In this document: one piece after another, positions 30,642-39,963 of the stretch | How positions within the stretch are numbered: position 1 is the first letter of the stretch | Layout: each line of letters begins with the position of its first letter | DNA from: Hydrogenophaga sp. A37 | Lineage (GTDB): Bacteria > Pseudomonadota > Gammaproteobacteria > Burkholderiales > Burkholderiaceae_C | Assembly: GCF_002001205.1 (NCBI RefSeq) | Contig: NZ_MUNZ01000193.1 | Span: forward strand, 1-47,493 | Direction of reading: 5' to 3' | DNA length: 47,493 nt | Notes under the pieces: generated by a model | The model's database searches: none | What the model was told of the DNA's origin: nothing | Seen by the model: the letters and a program-made list of their open reading frames with translations, nothing else | Position numbers and translations under genes: made by a program

Positions 30642-32639
30642 TTTGCTTTGCCACCAACACAAGACCTGCTGCACCGATTGCTCGATGTTCAGTTCAGAGT
30701 TGTCCAGCAACAAAGCATCTTCGGCAGGCTTGAGGGGCGCATGCGCTCGGGACGTGTCCCGATGGTCGCGGGCCTTCAAATCTTCCAGAAGGTCATCGAT
30801 TTTAGCAGTCATTCCCTTTGAAATCAATTGCTTATGCCGCCTCTGGGCGCGTTGTTCGGCGCTGGCGGTCAAATACACCTTCAATGGGGCATCCGGGAAG
30901 ATCACGGTGCCCATGTCGCGCCCATCGGCGACCAGTCCGGGCAGGCGCCGGAAGCTCAGTTGCAAGCCATGCAGCGCAGATCGCACCTCTGGATGCTGGG
31001 ACACCCGTGAAGCCATGCCGCCGGTGGATTCCAGGCGCAAGGGGTCGGTGATGTCGCGGCCCGCGAGGTACACCCGGTGATCGCGGAACACCAAGGGAAG
31101 CTGTGCGGCCAGGCGGGCCAGGGCAGGTTGATCGTCCAGATCAATGCCCGCGTCCTGCGCGGCCAGGGCGGTGGCCCGGTACAAGGCACCCGAGTCGAGC
31201 AACTGGTAACCCAGCCGCTGGGCCACTTCCGAGGCCAGCGTTCCCTTACCGGAGGCCGTGGGTCCGTCAATACAGATCACAGGGATGGCCAGGGCCGGGG
31301 TGTGGCTCACCTCAAACAGGGTTTCGAAGTAGTCCGGGAAGGTCTTGGCCACGCACTTCGGGTCTTCGATGCGCACGGGCAGACTGGCGGGATTGAAGGC
31401 CGCGAGCGAGAAGCACATGGCCACGCGATGGTCGTCGTAGGTGTGGATGCTTCCTGTGGTCCATCGCATGGGCGGCGTGATCCGCATGAAGTCGGCACCT
31501 TCCTCGATCGTGGCGCCGAGCTTGCGGCACTCGGCCGCCATGGCGGCGATGCGGTCGGTTTCCTTCACGCGCCAACTGGCGATGTTGCGCAAGGTGGTGG
31601 TGCCGTCGGCGTAGAGCGCCATAACGGCCAGCGTCATGGCAGCGTCGGGGATGTGGTTGCAATCCAGGTCGATGGCTTTGAGCGGCCAGGCGCCGCGCCG
31701 GATGTGCAGGCGGTTGGCTTCACCCGTCACGTCGGCGCCCATCAGTCGGGCCGCCTCAACGAAGCGGATGTCGCCCTGGATCGACGCAAGCCCCACACCT
31801 TCGATGGTGATCCCCTGGGTGCCAGGTGTGGCCGATGCGATGGCGCCCAGCGCAATGAAGTAGCTGGCCGAGGAGGCGTCGCCTTCGACATGGATCAGGC
31901 CTGGCGCGCGGTATTGGCAACCTGCGGGGATGGTGAAGCGCGACCAACCTTCGCGCTGCACCGTGACGCCAAAGCGCTCCAGCAGATTGAGCGTGATTTC
32001 AATGTAAGGCTTGGAGATCAACTCGCCCACCACGTCGATGACCACGCTGTGCGACGTGGCCACCAACGGCAAGGCCAGCAGCAGGGCGGTAAGGAATTGG
32101 CTCGACACGTCGCCACGCACGCGGATCGGTTGGTCCAGCTTCAGCGCGAGTTGTTTCCCGTTGCCCAGGCGCAGTGGCGGGTAGCCTTCCTGCCTCGTGC
32201 AGTCAATTGGGCAACCCAGTTGCCGCAATGCATCCACGAGATCACCGATGGGGCGCTCGTGCATGCGAGCGACGCCGCTGAGTTCAAACTGCCCGCCCTG
32301 GGTACTGGCGAGCAAGGCCAGCGCCGCGGTGAGCGGGCGCATGGCTGTACCGGCGTTGCCAAGAAAGAGTGGCGCCTGTTTGACGGGCAGCGCACCGCCC
32401 AGGCCGTGCACACGCAGCACACCCTCAGCCTGCGGTTCGATGCGGCACCCCAGTTGTGCCAGAGCCGTCAGCATGACGCGCGTGTCGTCTGAATCCAGAA
32501 GATCGGCGATGTCGGTGTGGCCGACGCTCAGCGCAGCGAGCAAAAGCACGCGGTTGGAAATGCTCTTGGAGCCGGGCAGGCGGACCGTGCCGCCCGCGCT
32601 GCTCAATGGCGGAAGATCAAGATGTTCAATGGCGTACAT
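30621..32639 (-). CDS. aroA-cmk: Bifunctional 3-phosphoshikimate 1-carboxyvinyltransferase / cytidylate kinase
   Basis: One 672-residue polypeptide holds two enzymes. Residues 1-445 are EPSP synthase (step six of the shikimate pathway), with LPGSKSISNR (21-30), LGNAGTAMRPLTA (93-105), a GDVSSQFLTALL block, and NHIPDAAMT plus DDHRVAMCF near the end. From about 452 comes cytidylate kinase, which phosphorylates CMP and dCMP: P-loop GPTASGKGT (459-467), LLDSGALYRATA, and VADGRDMGTVIFPDA. In many bacteria these are separate neighbouring genes; the fusion is known in several Burkholderiales. It lies 16 bp after tyrA. Confidence 0.95.
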   Translation of the reverse strand: MYAIEHLDLPPLSSAGGTVRLPGSKSISNRVLLLAALSVGHTDIADLLDSDDTRVMLTALAQLGCRIEPQAEGVLRVHGLGGALPVKQAPLFLGNAGTAMRPLTAALALLASTQGGQFELSGVARMHERPIGDLVDALRQLGCPIDCTRQEGYPPLRLGNGKQLALKLDQPIRVRGDVSSQFLTALLLALPLVATSHSVVIDVVGELISKPYIEITLNLLERFGVTVQREGWSRFTIPAGCQYRAPGLIHVEGDASSASYFIALGAIASATPGTQGITIEGVGLASIQGDIRFVEAARLMGADVTGEANRLHIRRGAWPLKAIDLDCNHIPDAAMTLAVMALYADGTTTLRNIASWRVKETDRIAAMAAECRKLGATIEEGADFMRITPPMRWTTGSIHTYDDHRVAMCFSLAAFNPASLPVRIEDPKCVAKTFPDYFETLFEVSHTPALAIPVICIDGPTASGKGTLASEVAQRLGYQLLDSGALYRATALAAQDAGIDLDDQPALARLAAQLPLVFRDHRVYLAGRDITDPLRLESTGGMASRVSQHPEVRSALHGLQLSFRRLPGLVADGRDMGTVIFPDAPLKVYLTASAEQRAQRRHKQLISKGMTAKIDDLLEDLKARDHRDTSRAHAPLKPAEDALLLDNSELNIEQSVQQVLCWWQSKTVFSDN

Positions 32640-32655
32640 GCGCGACGGTTGGTGC

Positions 32656-33555
32656 TCAGCTCTGTGGCTTGTGGGTGCTCATGCGCCAGTGGGAGCGGGC
32701 GCTGCTGGCCCGTTCGATCAAGGACTCCAGCGCATCGGCGTTGCCGGCGGAGATTGCCGTTTCAAGGGCATGCAGGGCACGCTGGAAGTGCCTGGACTGC
32801 GCAATCAGCTCTTCCCGGTTGGAGGCGAGGATGTCGCGCCAGACACTGGGGTCGCTCGCAGCGATGCGCGTGAAGTCTCGAAAACCGGGGCCGGCCAGCG
32901 ACAGGAAGTCTTTGGCATCGGCTTGCCCTGTGATGCCGTTCATCAACGCAAACGCGATCATGTGCGGCAGGTGACTCACGGCGGCGTATGCAGCGTCGTG
33001 CGCTTCGGGCGACATCTGTTGCACCTGGCAACCCAGTGCGGTCCACAGCCGGTTGGCCTTGTCCAACTGGGCGCTGAGCGTGCGTTCGATGGGCGTGAGA
33101 ATGACCTGCCGACCCGCATACAGGTCCGGATCGGCGTGTTCTACGCCCGACAATTCCTTGCCTGTGATCGGATGGGCGGGCACGAAGATACCCACTTGGT
33201 CCTTGAGCACGCGGCGCGCCGCATCGACCACGTCGCGCTTGGTCGAGCCCACGTCCATGATGAGGGTGTCGTTGCCCACCAGATGCCGGATGGCCTTGAA
33301 CGTCGCCTCCGTGGCCGCCACAGGCACCGCGACAAGCACCAGATCGGCGCCAGACACGGCCAGCAGCGCCGACGGGGCCTCAATGTCGATCACACCCATT
33401 TGGCGGGCGCGCTCGGTGGTGGAGGGCGATTTGCTGTAACCGACCACACGCTTGACCAAGCCAGCCTTCTTCAACGCCAGCGCGAAGGAGCCACCCATCA
33501 GGCCGCAGCCGATGAGACCGAGTTGTTCGAATTTCAGCGGAGCGGGAGTGGCCAT
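32656..33555 (-). CDS. tyrA: Prephenate dehydrogenase
   Basis: It converts prephenate to 4-hydroxyphenylpyruvate for tyrosine. The ATG at 33555 gives 299 residues and leaves one base to the pheA stop; a GTG at 33564 is an alternative. The NAD-binding motif is LGLIGCGLMGGSFALALKKAG. Further typical blocks are DVGSTKRDVVDAARRVL, FVPAHPITGKELSGVEHADPDLYAGRQVILTP (His and Arg of the active site), and SHLPHMIAFAL. There is no fused chorismate mutase; that activity is in pheA. Confidence 0.95.
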   Translation of the reverse strand: MATPAPLKFEQLGLIGCGLMGGSFALALKKAGLVKRVVGYSKSPSTTERARQMGVIDIEAPSALLAVSGADLVLVAVPVAATEATFKAIRHLVGNDTLIMDVGSTKRDVVDAARRVLKDQVGIFVPAHPITGKELSGVEHADPDLYAGRQVILTPIERTLSAQLDKANRLWTALGCQVQQMSPEAHDAAYAAVSHLPHMIAFALMNGITGQADAKDFLSLAGPGFRDFTRIAASDPSVWRDILASNREELIAQSRHFQRALHALETAISAGNADALESLIERASSARSHWRMSTHKPQS

Positions 33556-33556
33556 G

Positions 33557-34654
33557 TCATTCACTGACTGGGTAGGCACCCAGCACCTTGTAGAAGGCGC
33601 AAAGGCCCTGGAGTTCTTTGAGTGCCGCTGCCACATGGGGCTGCGACGGATGGCCAGCGACGTCAATGTAGAAGTAGTACTCCCACTGGCCTGACTTGGC
33701 GGGGCGCGATTCAAAGCGCGTCATTGACACGCCATTGTTTTTCAGTGGCATGAGCAAGTCGTGCACCGCACCCGGACGGTTGGGCACCGAGACCACGAGG
33801 CTGGTGCAGTCCTTGCCCGAGGCGGGCGGCATGGCCAGGGTCTGTGGCAGGCAGATGATAGCGAAGCGGGTGCGGTTGTAGGCCTCGTCCTGGATCGCGT
33901 GGGCCACGATGTGCAGGCCGAACTGCGCCGCGGCGCGTTCGCTTGCCAGACCAGCCCAGGCCGGATTGGTCGAGGCCAATCGGGCGCCTTCGGCATTGCT
34001 GGAAACAGCGCGGCGTTCGGCATTGGGCAGGTGCTGGCTCAGCCAGTTCTGGCACTGGGCCAGGGCCTGGGGATGCGCCATCACGACCTCGATACCGTCC
34101 AGGTGGTTGACCTGCCGCAGCAGGTTGTGGCGCACCAGCAGGCTCACCTCACCAACCACGTGGACCGGCGAGCGCAGGAACAGGTCGAGCGACCGGGCCA
34201 CCACACCTTCTGTGGAGTTCTCCATGCCCACCACGCCGTATTGCGCAGTTCCAGCGGCGGTGGCGTGAAAGACCTCATCGAAGTTGGCGCAATAAATCAG
34301 GTTGGCTGCACTGCCAAAGAACTCGATGGCGGCCTGTTCGGTGAAGGTGCCTTCGGGGCCGAGCACCGCCACACGCTGCGGTGCTTCCAGTGCCAAACAT
34401 GCCGACATGATCTCGCGCCAGATGGAGGCCACATGCTGGTTTTGCAGCGGCCCCAGGTTGGCCTTCTGGATCTTTTCAATGACTTGCGCCACGCGGTCGG
34501 GGCGGAAGAATGGCGAGCCCTCGGCGCGCTTGATTTCGCCGACCTGTTCAGCCACCTTGGCGCGCTGGTTGAGCAGCGAGAGCAGTTGCTGATCGATCGA
34601 ATCGATCTGAACCCGCAGGACGCCGAGTGCTTCGGATTGGGAAGGCTGGGTCAT
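33557..34654 (-). CDS. pheA: Bifunctional chorismate mutase / prephenate dehydratase
   Basis: The 365-residue P-protein makes phenylpyruvate. An N-terminal AroQ-type chorismate mutase (1-95) shows LRVQIDSIDQQLLSLLNQRAKVAEQVGEIK. The dehydratase domain begins VAVLGPEGTFTEQAAIEFFG and has VGMENSTEGVVARSLDL and the catalytic-region YNRTRFAIICLP. The C-terminal ACT domain has VPNRPGAVHDLLMPLKNNGVSMTRFESRP, the phenylalanine feedback motif. The start overlaps the serC stop by 4 bases. The hisC gene often found between pheA and tyrA in other Burkholderiales is absent. Confidence 0.96.
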   Translation of the reverse strand: MTQPSQSEALGVLRVQIDSIDQQLLSLLNQRAKVAEQVGEIKRAEGSPFFRPDRVAQVIEKIQKANLGPLQNQHVASIWREIMSACLALEAPQRVAVLGPEGTFTEQAAIEFFGSAANLIYCANFDEVFHATAAGTAQYGVVGMENSTEGVVARSLDLFLRSPVHVVGEVSLLVRHNLLRQVNHLDGIEVVMAHPQALAQCQNWLSQHLPNAERRAVSSNAEGARLASTNPAWAGLASERAAAQFGLHIVAHAIQDEAYNRTRFAIICLPQTLAMPPASGKDCTSLVVSVPNRPGAVHDLLMPLKNNGVSMTRFESRPAKSGQWEYYFYIDVAGHPSQPHVAAALKELQGLCAFYKVLGAYPVSE

Positions 34655-35757
34655 GCTTGTGTTTGTTCAAATTCACGCATGTACGTCACGAGCGCTTGCA
34701 CACCTTCCAGCGGCATGGCGTTGTAGATGCTGGCGCGCATGCCCCCCACGGTTTTGTGGCCTTTGAGCTGCAGCAGTCCGGCTGCTTTGGCGCCGGACAG
34801 AAAGGCGTCGTTGCGCGATTCGTCCCGCAGGAAGAAGGGCACGTTCATGCGTGAGCGGCAATTCTTGGCCACCTTGTTCAGGTAGAGCCCCGAGCCATCG
34901 ATGAAGTCGTACAACAGCTGGGCTTTGGCCCTGTTCCTCGCCTCCATCGCGGCGATGCCGGTGAGCGCACCTTCGGTCTGGGCCTTGAGCCACTGGAAGG
35001 TCAGGCCGGCCATGTAGATGCTGTAGGTGGGCGGCGTGTTGTACATCGACGCGTTGTCGGCCACGGTCTTGTAGTCGAATGCACTCGGGCAGATGGACAG
35101 CGCGTGGCCCAACAGGTCTTCGCGGACCACCACCAGTGTCACGCCGGCGGGCCCGAGGTTTTTCTGGGCGCCACCAAAAGCCAGCCCGACGCGCGACCAG
35201 TCCACCGTGCGCGAGGCAACGTGAGAAGAGAAGTCGATCACCAGCGGGGCTTTGCTGCCCAGTGCTTTCAAATCGGGCAGCTCGTGAAACTCCACGCCAT
35301 GGATGGTTTCGTTGCTGCAGAGGTGCACGTATTGCGCATCGCTGCTCAGCTGCCAGCTGGCGGGCGAAGGCAGAGAGGTGTGGTGGTCGGCTTCGTTGCT
35401 GCCCACCACGTTGGCGGATGCGTATTTGCGTGCTTCCTTGGCCGACTTCTGGCTCCAGCTGCCCGTGACCACAAAGTCCACCACGCTGCCGCGCGACAGG
35501 TTCATCGGCACGATGGCATTTTCAGCGAGGCCACCACCTTGCATGAACAGAACGCGGAAGTTGGAGGGCACCGCCAGCAGCTCGCGCAAGTCGGCTTCTG
35601 CCGCTGCGGCGATGGACATGAACTCCTTGCCTCGGTGGCTCATCTCCATCACGCTCATGCCGCTCCCTTGCCAGTCCAGCATCTCGGCAGCGGCCTTTTG
35701 CAGGACGGCTTCGGGCATGGCGGCCGGGCCGGCCGAGAAGTTGTAGGGGCGCGTCAT
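34651..35757 (-). CDS. serC: Phosphoserine aminotransferase
   Basis: SerC makes 3-phosphoserine for serine, and a related intermediate for pyridoxal phosphate. It has 368 residues, begins MTRPYNFSAGPAAMPEAVL, and shows FMQGGGLAENAIVPMNL and VIDFSSHVASRTVDWSRVGLAFGGAQKNLGPAGVTLVV, where the Lys of AQKN is the PLP-binding lysine. It ends with GHKTVGGMRASIYNAMPLEGV. Both ends overlap neighbours by 4 bases (gyrA stop, pheA start). Confidence 0.97.
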   Translation of the reverse strand: MTRPYNFSAGPAAMPEAVLQKAAAEMLDWQGSGMSVMEMSHRGKEFMSIAAAAEADLRELLAVPSNFRVLFMQGGGLAENAIVPMNLSRGSVVDFVVTGSWSQKSAKEARKYASANVVGSNEADHHTSLPSPASWQLSSDAQYVHLCSNETIHGVEFHELPDLKALGSKAPLVIDFSSHVASRTVDWSRVGLAFGGAQKNLGPAGVTLVVVREDLLGHALSICPSAFDYKTVADNASMYNTPPTYSIYMAGLTFQWLKAQTEGALTGIAAMEARNRAKAQLLYDFIDGSGLYLNKVAKNCRSRMNVPFFLRDESRNDAFLSGAKAAGLLQLKGHKTVGGMRASIYNAMPLEGVQALVTYMREFEQTQA

Positions 35758-38411
35758 GTTTCGCTGCCTGCCTCGGTGTCGTCTCCGGCGTTGGTTGCGT
35801 CCGGTGCTTCACCCGCATCGGCCACGTTGGCGTCGTTCTCCACGATGCGCTGCAGGCCGGAGAGCTCAGCACCTTCGTCCAGCGCAATCAGTGTCACGCC
35901 CTGTGTGGCACGGCCCATCTCGCGGATCTCGCTCACGCGGGTGCGCACCAGCACGCCCTTGTCGGTGATCAGCATGATCTCGTCGTCGGTGTGCACCAAC
36001 GTTGCCGCCACGACTTTGCCATTGCGCTCGCTCTGTTGGATGGCGATCATGCCCTTGGTGCCACGGCCGTGGCGTGTGTATTCACCGATGGGCGTGCGCT
36101 TGCCGTAGCCATTGATGGTCGCGGTGAGCACACTTTGCTGCTCGTCTTCGGCGACCAGCATGGCGATCACGCTCTGGCCGTCGTCGATGGTCATGCCACG
36201 CACGCCACGGGCATTGCGGCCCAGCGGGCGCACGTCGTTTTCGTCGAAGCGCACGGCTTTTCCACCGTCGCTGAATAACATCACATCGTGCTGGCCATCC
36301 GTGAGCGCGGCACCGATGAGGAAGTCGCCCTCGTCCAGATTGACAGCGATGATGCCGCCCTTGCGCGGGTTGTTGAACTCGTCGAGCGAGGTCTTCTTCA
36401 CCGTGCCCATGCTGGTTGCCATGAACACAAACCGGTTGTCCGGAAAGCTGCGCGCTTCGCCGGTGAGCGGCAGAACCACGTTGATCTTCTCGCCTTCTTG
36501 CAGCGGGAACATGTTGACGATGGGGCGGCCACGCGAGCCGCGAGAGCCTGCGGGCACTTCCCAGACCTTGAGCCAGTACAGGCGGCCTCGGTTGGAGAAG
36601 CACAGGATGTAGTCGTGCGTGTTGGCGATGAAGAGCTGGTCGATCCAGTCGTCTTCTTTGGTGGCGGTGGCCTGCTTGCCGCGTCCGCCCCGTTTTTGAG
36701 CCCGGTATTCCGAAAGCGGCTGGCTCTTGATGTAGCCGCTGTGACTGAGCGTGACCACCATGTCGGTGGGCGTGATCAGGTCTTCGGTGGACAGGTCTTG
36801 TGCGCTGTGCTCGATCTCGCTGCGGCGTGCACCCAGCTTGGTCTGGCCAAACTCTTGCCTCACAGCGGTCAACTCTTCGGCAATGATGGTGGACACGCGC
36901 TCAGGCCGCGACAGAATGTCCAGCAGATCGTCGATCTCGGCCATCACGTCCTTGTACTCGGCGACGATCTTGTCCTGCTCCAGCCCGGTCAGGCGCTGCA
37001 GACGCATCTGCAGGATTTCCTGGGCCTGCGTTTCGCTCAGGCGGTACAGGCCATCACCCTGCATGCCGAACTCGCGCTCCAGACCGTCGGGGCGGTAGTC
37101 GTCGGCGTTGACCACGCCACCATCGGCACGGCTGCGGGTCAGCATTTCGCGCACCAGCTTGCTGTCCCAGCTGCGCGTCATCAGCTCGGCCTTGGCCACG
37201 GGCGGGGTGGGCGATTCGCGAATGATGCGGATGAACTCGTCGATATTGGCCAGCGCCACAGCCAGGCCTTCGAGCACATGGCCACGTTCACGTGCCTTGC
37301 GCAGCTCAAACACCGTGCGACGGGTCACCACCTCGCGGCGATGCTCAAGGAATACCTGGATCAGGTCCTTCAGGTTGCACAGCTTGGGCTGGCCATCGAT
37401 CAGGGCCACCATGTTGATGCCGAAGGTGTCCTGCAACTGTGTTTGCTTGTACAGGTTGTTCAGCACCACCTCGGGCACTTCGCCGCGCTTGAGCTCGATC
37501 ACCAGGCGCATGCCCGACTTGTCCGACTCGTCCTGGATGTGGCTGATGCCTTCGATTTTCTTTTCGTGCACCAACTCGGCAATGCGCTCTTGGAGCGTCT
37601 TCTTGTTCACTTGGTAGGGCAGTTCGTCCACGATGATGGACTGGCGCTGACCCTTGTCGATGTCTTCGAAATGGCACTTGGCGCGCATCACCACACGGCC
37701 CCGGCCCGTACGGTAGCCATCTTTCACGCCATTGATGCCGTAGATGATGCCGCCGGTGGGAAAGTCGGGCGCAGGGATGATCTCCATCAGCTCGTCGATG
37801 GATGCCTCAGGGTTCTTCAGCAGGTGCAGGCAGGCATCCACTGACTCATTCAGGTTGTGTGGTGGGATGTTGGTGGCCATGCCCACCGCGATACCACCGG
37901 AGCCATTGACCAGCAGGTTGGGAAAGCGTGCCGGCAGCACCAGCGGCTCCTTTTCTGAGCCGTCGTAGTTGGGGCCGTAGTTGACAGTGTCTTTGTCGAT
38001 GTCAGCCAACATTTCGTGGGCGATCTTCGACATGCGGATTTCGGTGTACCGCATGGCGGCGGCGTTGTCGCCATCCACGCTGCCGAAGTTGCCCTGGCCG
38101 TCCACCAGCATGTGGCGAAGTGAAAAGTCTTGCGCCATGCGAACGATGGTGTCGTACACCGCCGAGTCGCCGTGTGGGTGGTATTTACCGATCACATCGC
38201 CGACGATGCGGGCAGATTTTTTGTAGGGACGGTTCCAGTCGTTGTTGAGCTCGTGCATCGCGAACAGCACTCGGCGGTGCACTGGCTTCAGACCGTCACG
38301 CGCATCGGGCAATGCGCGTCCCACGATCACGCTCATAGCGTAGTCGAGGTAGCTTCGGCGCATTTCCTCTTCAAGGCTGATGGGCAGGGTTTCTTTGGCG
38401 AACTGTGTCAT
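35754..38411 (-). CDS. gyrA: DNA gyrase subunit A
   Basis: GyrA breaks and rejoins DNA during supercoiling. The protein is 885 residues. The catalytic Tyr122 is in AAAMRYTEIRMSK. The quinolone-resistance region reads KYHPHGDSAVYDTIVRMAQ with Ser83 and Asp87 as in sensitive E. coli. The GyrA box is QKRGGRGK, followed by the C-terminal six-blade DNA-wrapping domain, with repeats such as NRFVFMATSMGTVKKTSL and DGQHDVMLFSDGGKAVRF. The tail is acidic (ATNAGDDTEAGSET). It is the first gene of the long minus-strand string ending with lapB. Confidence 0.98.
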   Translation of the reverse strand: MTQFAKETLPISLEEEMRRSYLDYAMSVIVGRALPDARDGLKPVHRRVLFAMHELNNDWNRPYKKSARIVGDVIGKYHPHGDSAVYDTIVRMAQDFSLRHMLVDGQGNFGSVDGDNAAAMRYTEIRMSKIAHEMLADIDKDTVNYGPNYDGSEKEPLVLPARFPNLLVNGSGGIAVGMATNIPPHNLNESVDACLHLLKNPEASIDELMEIIPAPDFPTGGIIYGINGVKDGYRTGRGRVVMRAKCHFEDIDKGQRQSIIVDELPYQVNKKTLQERIAELVHEKKIEGISHIQDESDKSGMRLVIELKRGEVPEVVLNNLYKQTQLQDTFGINMVALIDGQPKLCNLKDLIQVFLEHRREVVTRRTVFELRKARERGHVLEGLAVALANIDEFIRIIRESPTPPVAKAELMTRSWDSKLVREMLTRSRADGGVVNADDYRPDGLEREFGMQGDGLYRLSETQAQEILQMRLQRLTGLEQDKIVAEYKDVMAEIDDLLDILSRPERVSTIIAEELTAVRQEFGQTKLGARRSEIEHSAQDLSTEDLITPTDMVVTLSHSGYIKSQPLSEYRAQKRGGRGKQATATKEDDWIDQLFIANTHDYILCFSNRGRLYWLKVWEVPAGSRGSRGRPIVNMFPLQEGEKINVVLPLTGEARSFPDNRFVFMATSMGTVKKTSLDEFNNPRKGGIIAVNLDEGDFLIGAALTDGQHDVMLFSDGGKAVRFDENDVRPLGRNARGVRGMTIDDGQSVIAMLVAEDEQQSVLTATINGYGKRTPIGEYTRHGRGTKGMIAIQQSERNGKVVAATLVHTDDEIMLITDKGVLVRTRVSEIREMGRATQGVTLIALDEGAELSGLQRIVENDANVADAGEAPDATNAGDDTEAGSET

Positions 38412-38567
38412 GAGCGATGAAGAGAGGTCCGTAGACAGTCAAGAGGCAACTCATCATTTTAGTGGACGGGCCGGGTTCCATCTGGTGCACGTCGCTGTTG
38501 TGTGACTGCAACGATTTAGGCGCTTCGGGTGGGAGGGGTGTCGCACAGGCCCTAGAGCATTCATGCG

Positions 38568-38596
38568 TTGTTTCTGACGCTTGTGGCACAATAAAA
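38568..38596 (+). promoter_or_regulatory. Possible promoter of the OmpA-like gene
   Basis: TTGTTT (38568-38573) and ATAAAA (38591-38596), 17 bp apart, sit in a locally A/T-rich stretch upstream of the OmpA-like gene. The match is weak. The 265-bp gyrA-ompA gap (38412-38676) must hold divergent promoters for both; no other clear signal was found there. Confidence 0.35.
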
Positions 38597-38676
38597 ATTA
38601 GCGTTTCAAGTGGTGGTCACTTCAAGCGTGATTGTTGACATTCAGCCCGTCTGCGGCTTACTCCAAGAGGAAATCC

Positions 38677-39342
38677 ATGAAAAAATTGAACAAAGTGGCA
38701 ATGCTGTTTGCAACCGCCGCCATGGCATCGGCCGCCTTTGCAGCACCTTCCAGCGGTACCGCAACGAACGACAACTGGCGCAGTGGCCATGGCAACCTTC
38801 AGTGGAAGAACGGCGACGGCACGCTCTGCTGGCGTGATGCCAACTGGACCCCAGCCACTGCTGCCAAAGGCTGTGACGGTGCCATCGTGCCGGCGCCTGC
38901 CCCGGCACCTGAGCCTGTCGCCGCACCGGCGCCTGCCCCCGCACCTGCACCAGCACCTGCTGCAGCTCCCGCCGCTCCAGCCGCCACCAAGGTGACCTAC
39001 GCCGCTGATGCGTTCTTTGACTTCGACAAGTCTGTGGTCAAGCCCGAAGGCAAGGCCAAGTTGGACGATCTGGCCAGCAAGGTCAGCGGCATCAACTTGG
39101 AAGTGGTGATCGCTGTGGGCCACACCGACTCCAAGGGCACCGCTACCTACAACCAGGCTTTGTCCGTTCGCCGCGCTGAAGCGGTCAAGGCATACCTGGT
39201 GAGCAAAGGCATTGAAAGCAATCGCGTGTACACCGAAGGCAAGGGCTTGACCCAGCCAGTGGCCGACAACGCCACCTCAGAAGGCCGTGCCAAGAACCGC
39301 CGCGTGGAAGTGGAAGTCGTGGGCACCCGCACCAACAAGTAA
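38677..39342 (+). CDS. OmpA-family outer-membrane/peptidoglycan-binding protein
   Basis: The 221-residue protein starts at ATG 38677 after an AAGAGG ribosome site. MKKLNKVAMLFATAAMASAAFA is the signal peptide. A short N-terminal region with two Cys (GTLCWRDANW and AKGCDG) precedes an Ala/Pro/Glu linker of alternating AP (about 70-103). The C-terminal OmpA domain shows ADAFFDFDKSVVKPEGKAKLDDLA, VIAVGHTDSKGTATYNQALSVRRAEAVKAYLVSKGI and SEGRAKNRRVEVEVVG; the Asp and Arg of TDSKG...NRRV bind diaminopimelate. It lacks the beta-barrel of classical OmpA. A strong terminator follows. Confidence 0.93.
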   Translation: MKKLNKVAMLFATAAMASAAFAAPSSGTATNDNWRSGHGNLQWKNGDGTLCWRDANWTPATAAKGCDGAIVPAPAPAPEPVAAPAPAPAPAPAPAAAPAAPAATKVTYAADAFFDFDKSVVKPEGKAKLDDLASKVSGINLEVVIAVGHTDSKGTATYNQALSVRRAEAVKAYLVSKGIESNRVYTEGKGLTQPVADNATSEGRAKNRRVEVEVVGTRTNK

Positions 39343-39369
39343 GCTTTGCTGGCTGCGTGTTCAACGCAA

Positions 39370-39403
39370 GGCCCCAGGCGCGCAAGTGCCTGGGGCCTTT
39401 TTC
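39370..39403 (+). terminator. Intrinsic terminator after the OmpA-like gene
   Basis: AGGCCCCAGGC (39370-39380) and GCCTGGGGCCT (39389-39399) form a perfect 11-bp stem with an 8-base loop, followed by TTTTT. It lies 27 bases after the stop codon. Confidence 0.93.
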
Positions 39404-39447
39404 GTGGCCTCCTGGCATCTCCACGGCTGGCCCTTTGGGGTGCAGCG

Positions 39448-39963
39448 TTGTGGATCGGCTGCGCCGTGTTGTCCATGAAAGTGGCTCATGCCGAGGTGTC
39501 TGCCTCAGCGCATACCACTTCGGTGGTCCGTGAACTTGGTACCGACTGCCTGGCGACCTGGTCCTCAGGGTCTGCCGCGCCGGTGGTGGTGATGCTGATT
39601 TCTCCTCGCATGGTCTATAGCATGTCGGAGTGGCCGCGCATGAGGTTGGCGGCTTTGGCGGCAGGCTTTGAGGTGGTGACCTGGAAAGCCCCGGGTGTGT
39701 CGGCCCAAGAGTGGGCTCAAGCCGCTCAGGCCACCCAATGGAGACGCTCGCAAAGTGCCTTGATTGGCGATGTGCCGCCAGCCTGTACTGTGTGGTTGCG
39801 ACGACTCAATCACTTCCCCTTCAGCTCGGTTGTGCTGGGCGATCAGGTTCACGAATGGCCGATCTGGGGTGTGCTGTCTGATGAGGCCTGGATTGATTCG
39901 CTGGCGCTGCGTCTGGAGTCCTTGAAAGGGCAAAGTGCCAAGAACAACAGAAGGCTTCCCTGA
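39448..39963 (+). CDS. Unknown exported protein, first of a coupled pair
   Basis: No family is recognised. The frame is open from 39346, but the terminator at 39370-39403 makes an earlier start unlikely. TTG at 39448 (171 residues) gives a signal-like MWIGCAVLSMKVAHA-E and has GGGGTG upstream; ATG at 39475 would remove most of that signal. The mature part reads LGTDCLATWSSGSAAPVVVMLISPRM and later SALIGDVPPACTVWLRRLNHFPFSSVVLGDQ, with two cysteines that might pair. The stop shares a base with the next start (TGATG), so the two proteins are made together. Codon use is like the neighbours. Confidence 0.55.
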   Translation: MWIGCAVLSMKVAHAEVSASAHTTSVVRELGTDCLATWSSGSAAPVVVMLISPRMVYSMSEWPRMRLAALAAGFEVVTWKAPGVSAQEWAQAAQATQWRRSQSALIGDVPPACTVWLRRLNHFPFSSVVLGDQVHEWPIWGVLSDEAWIDSLALRLESLKGQSAKNNRRLP

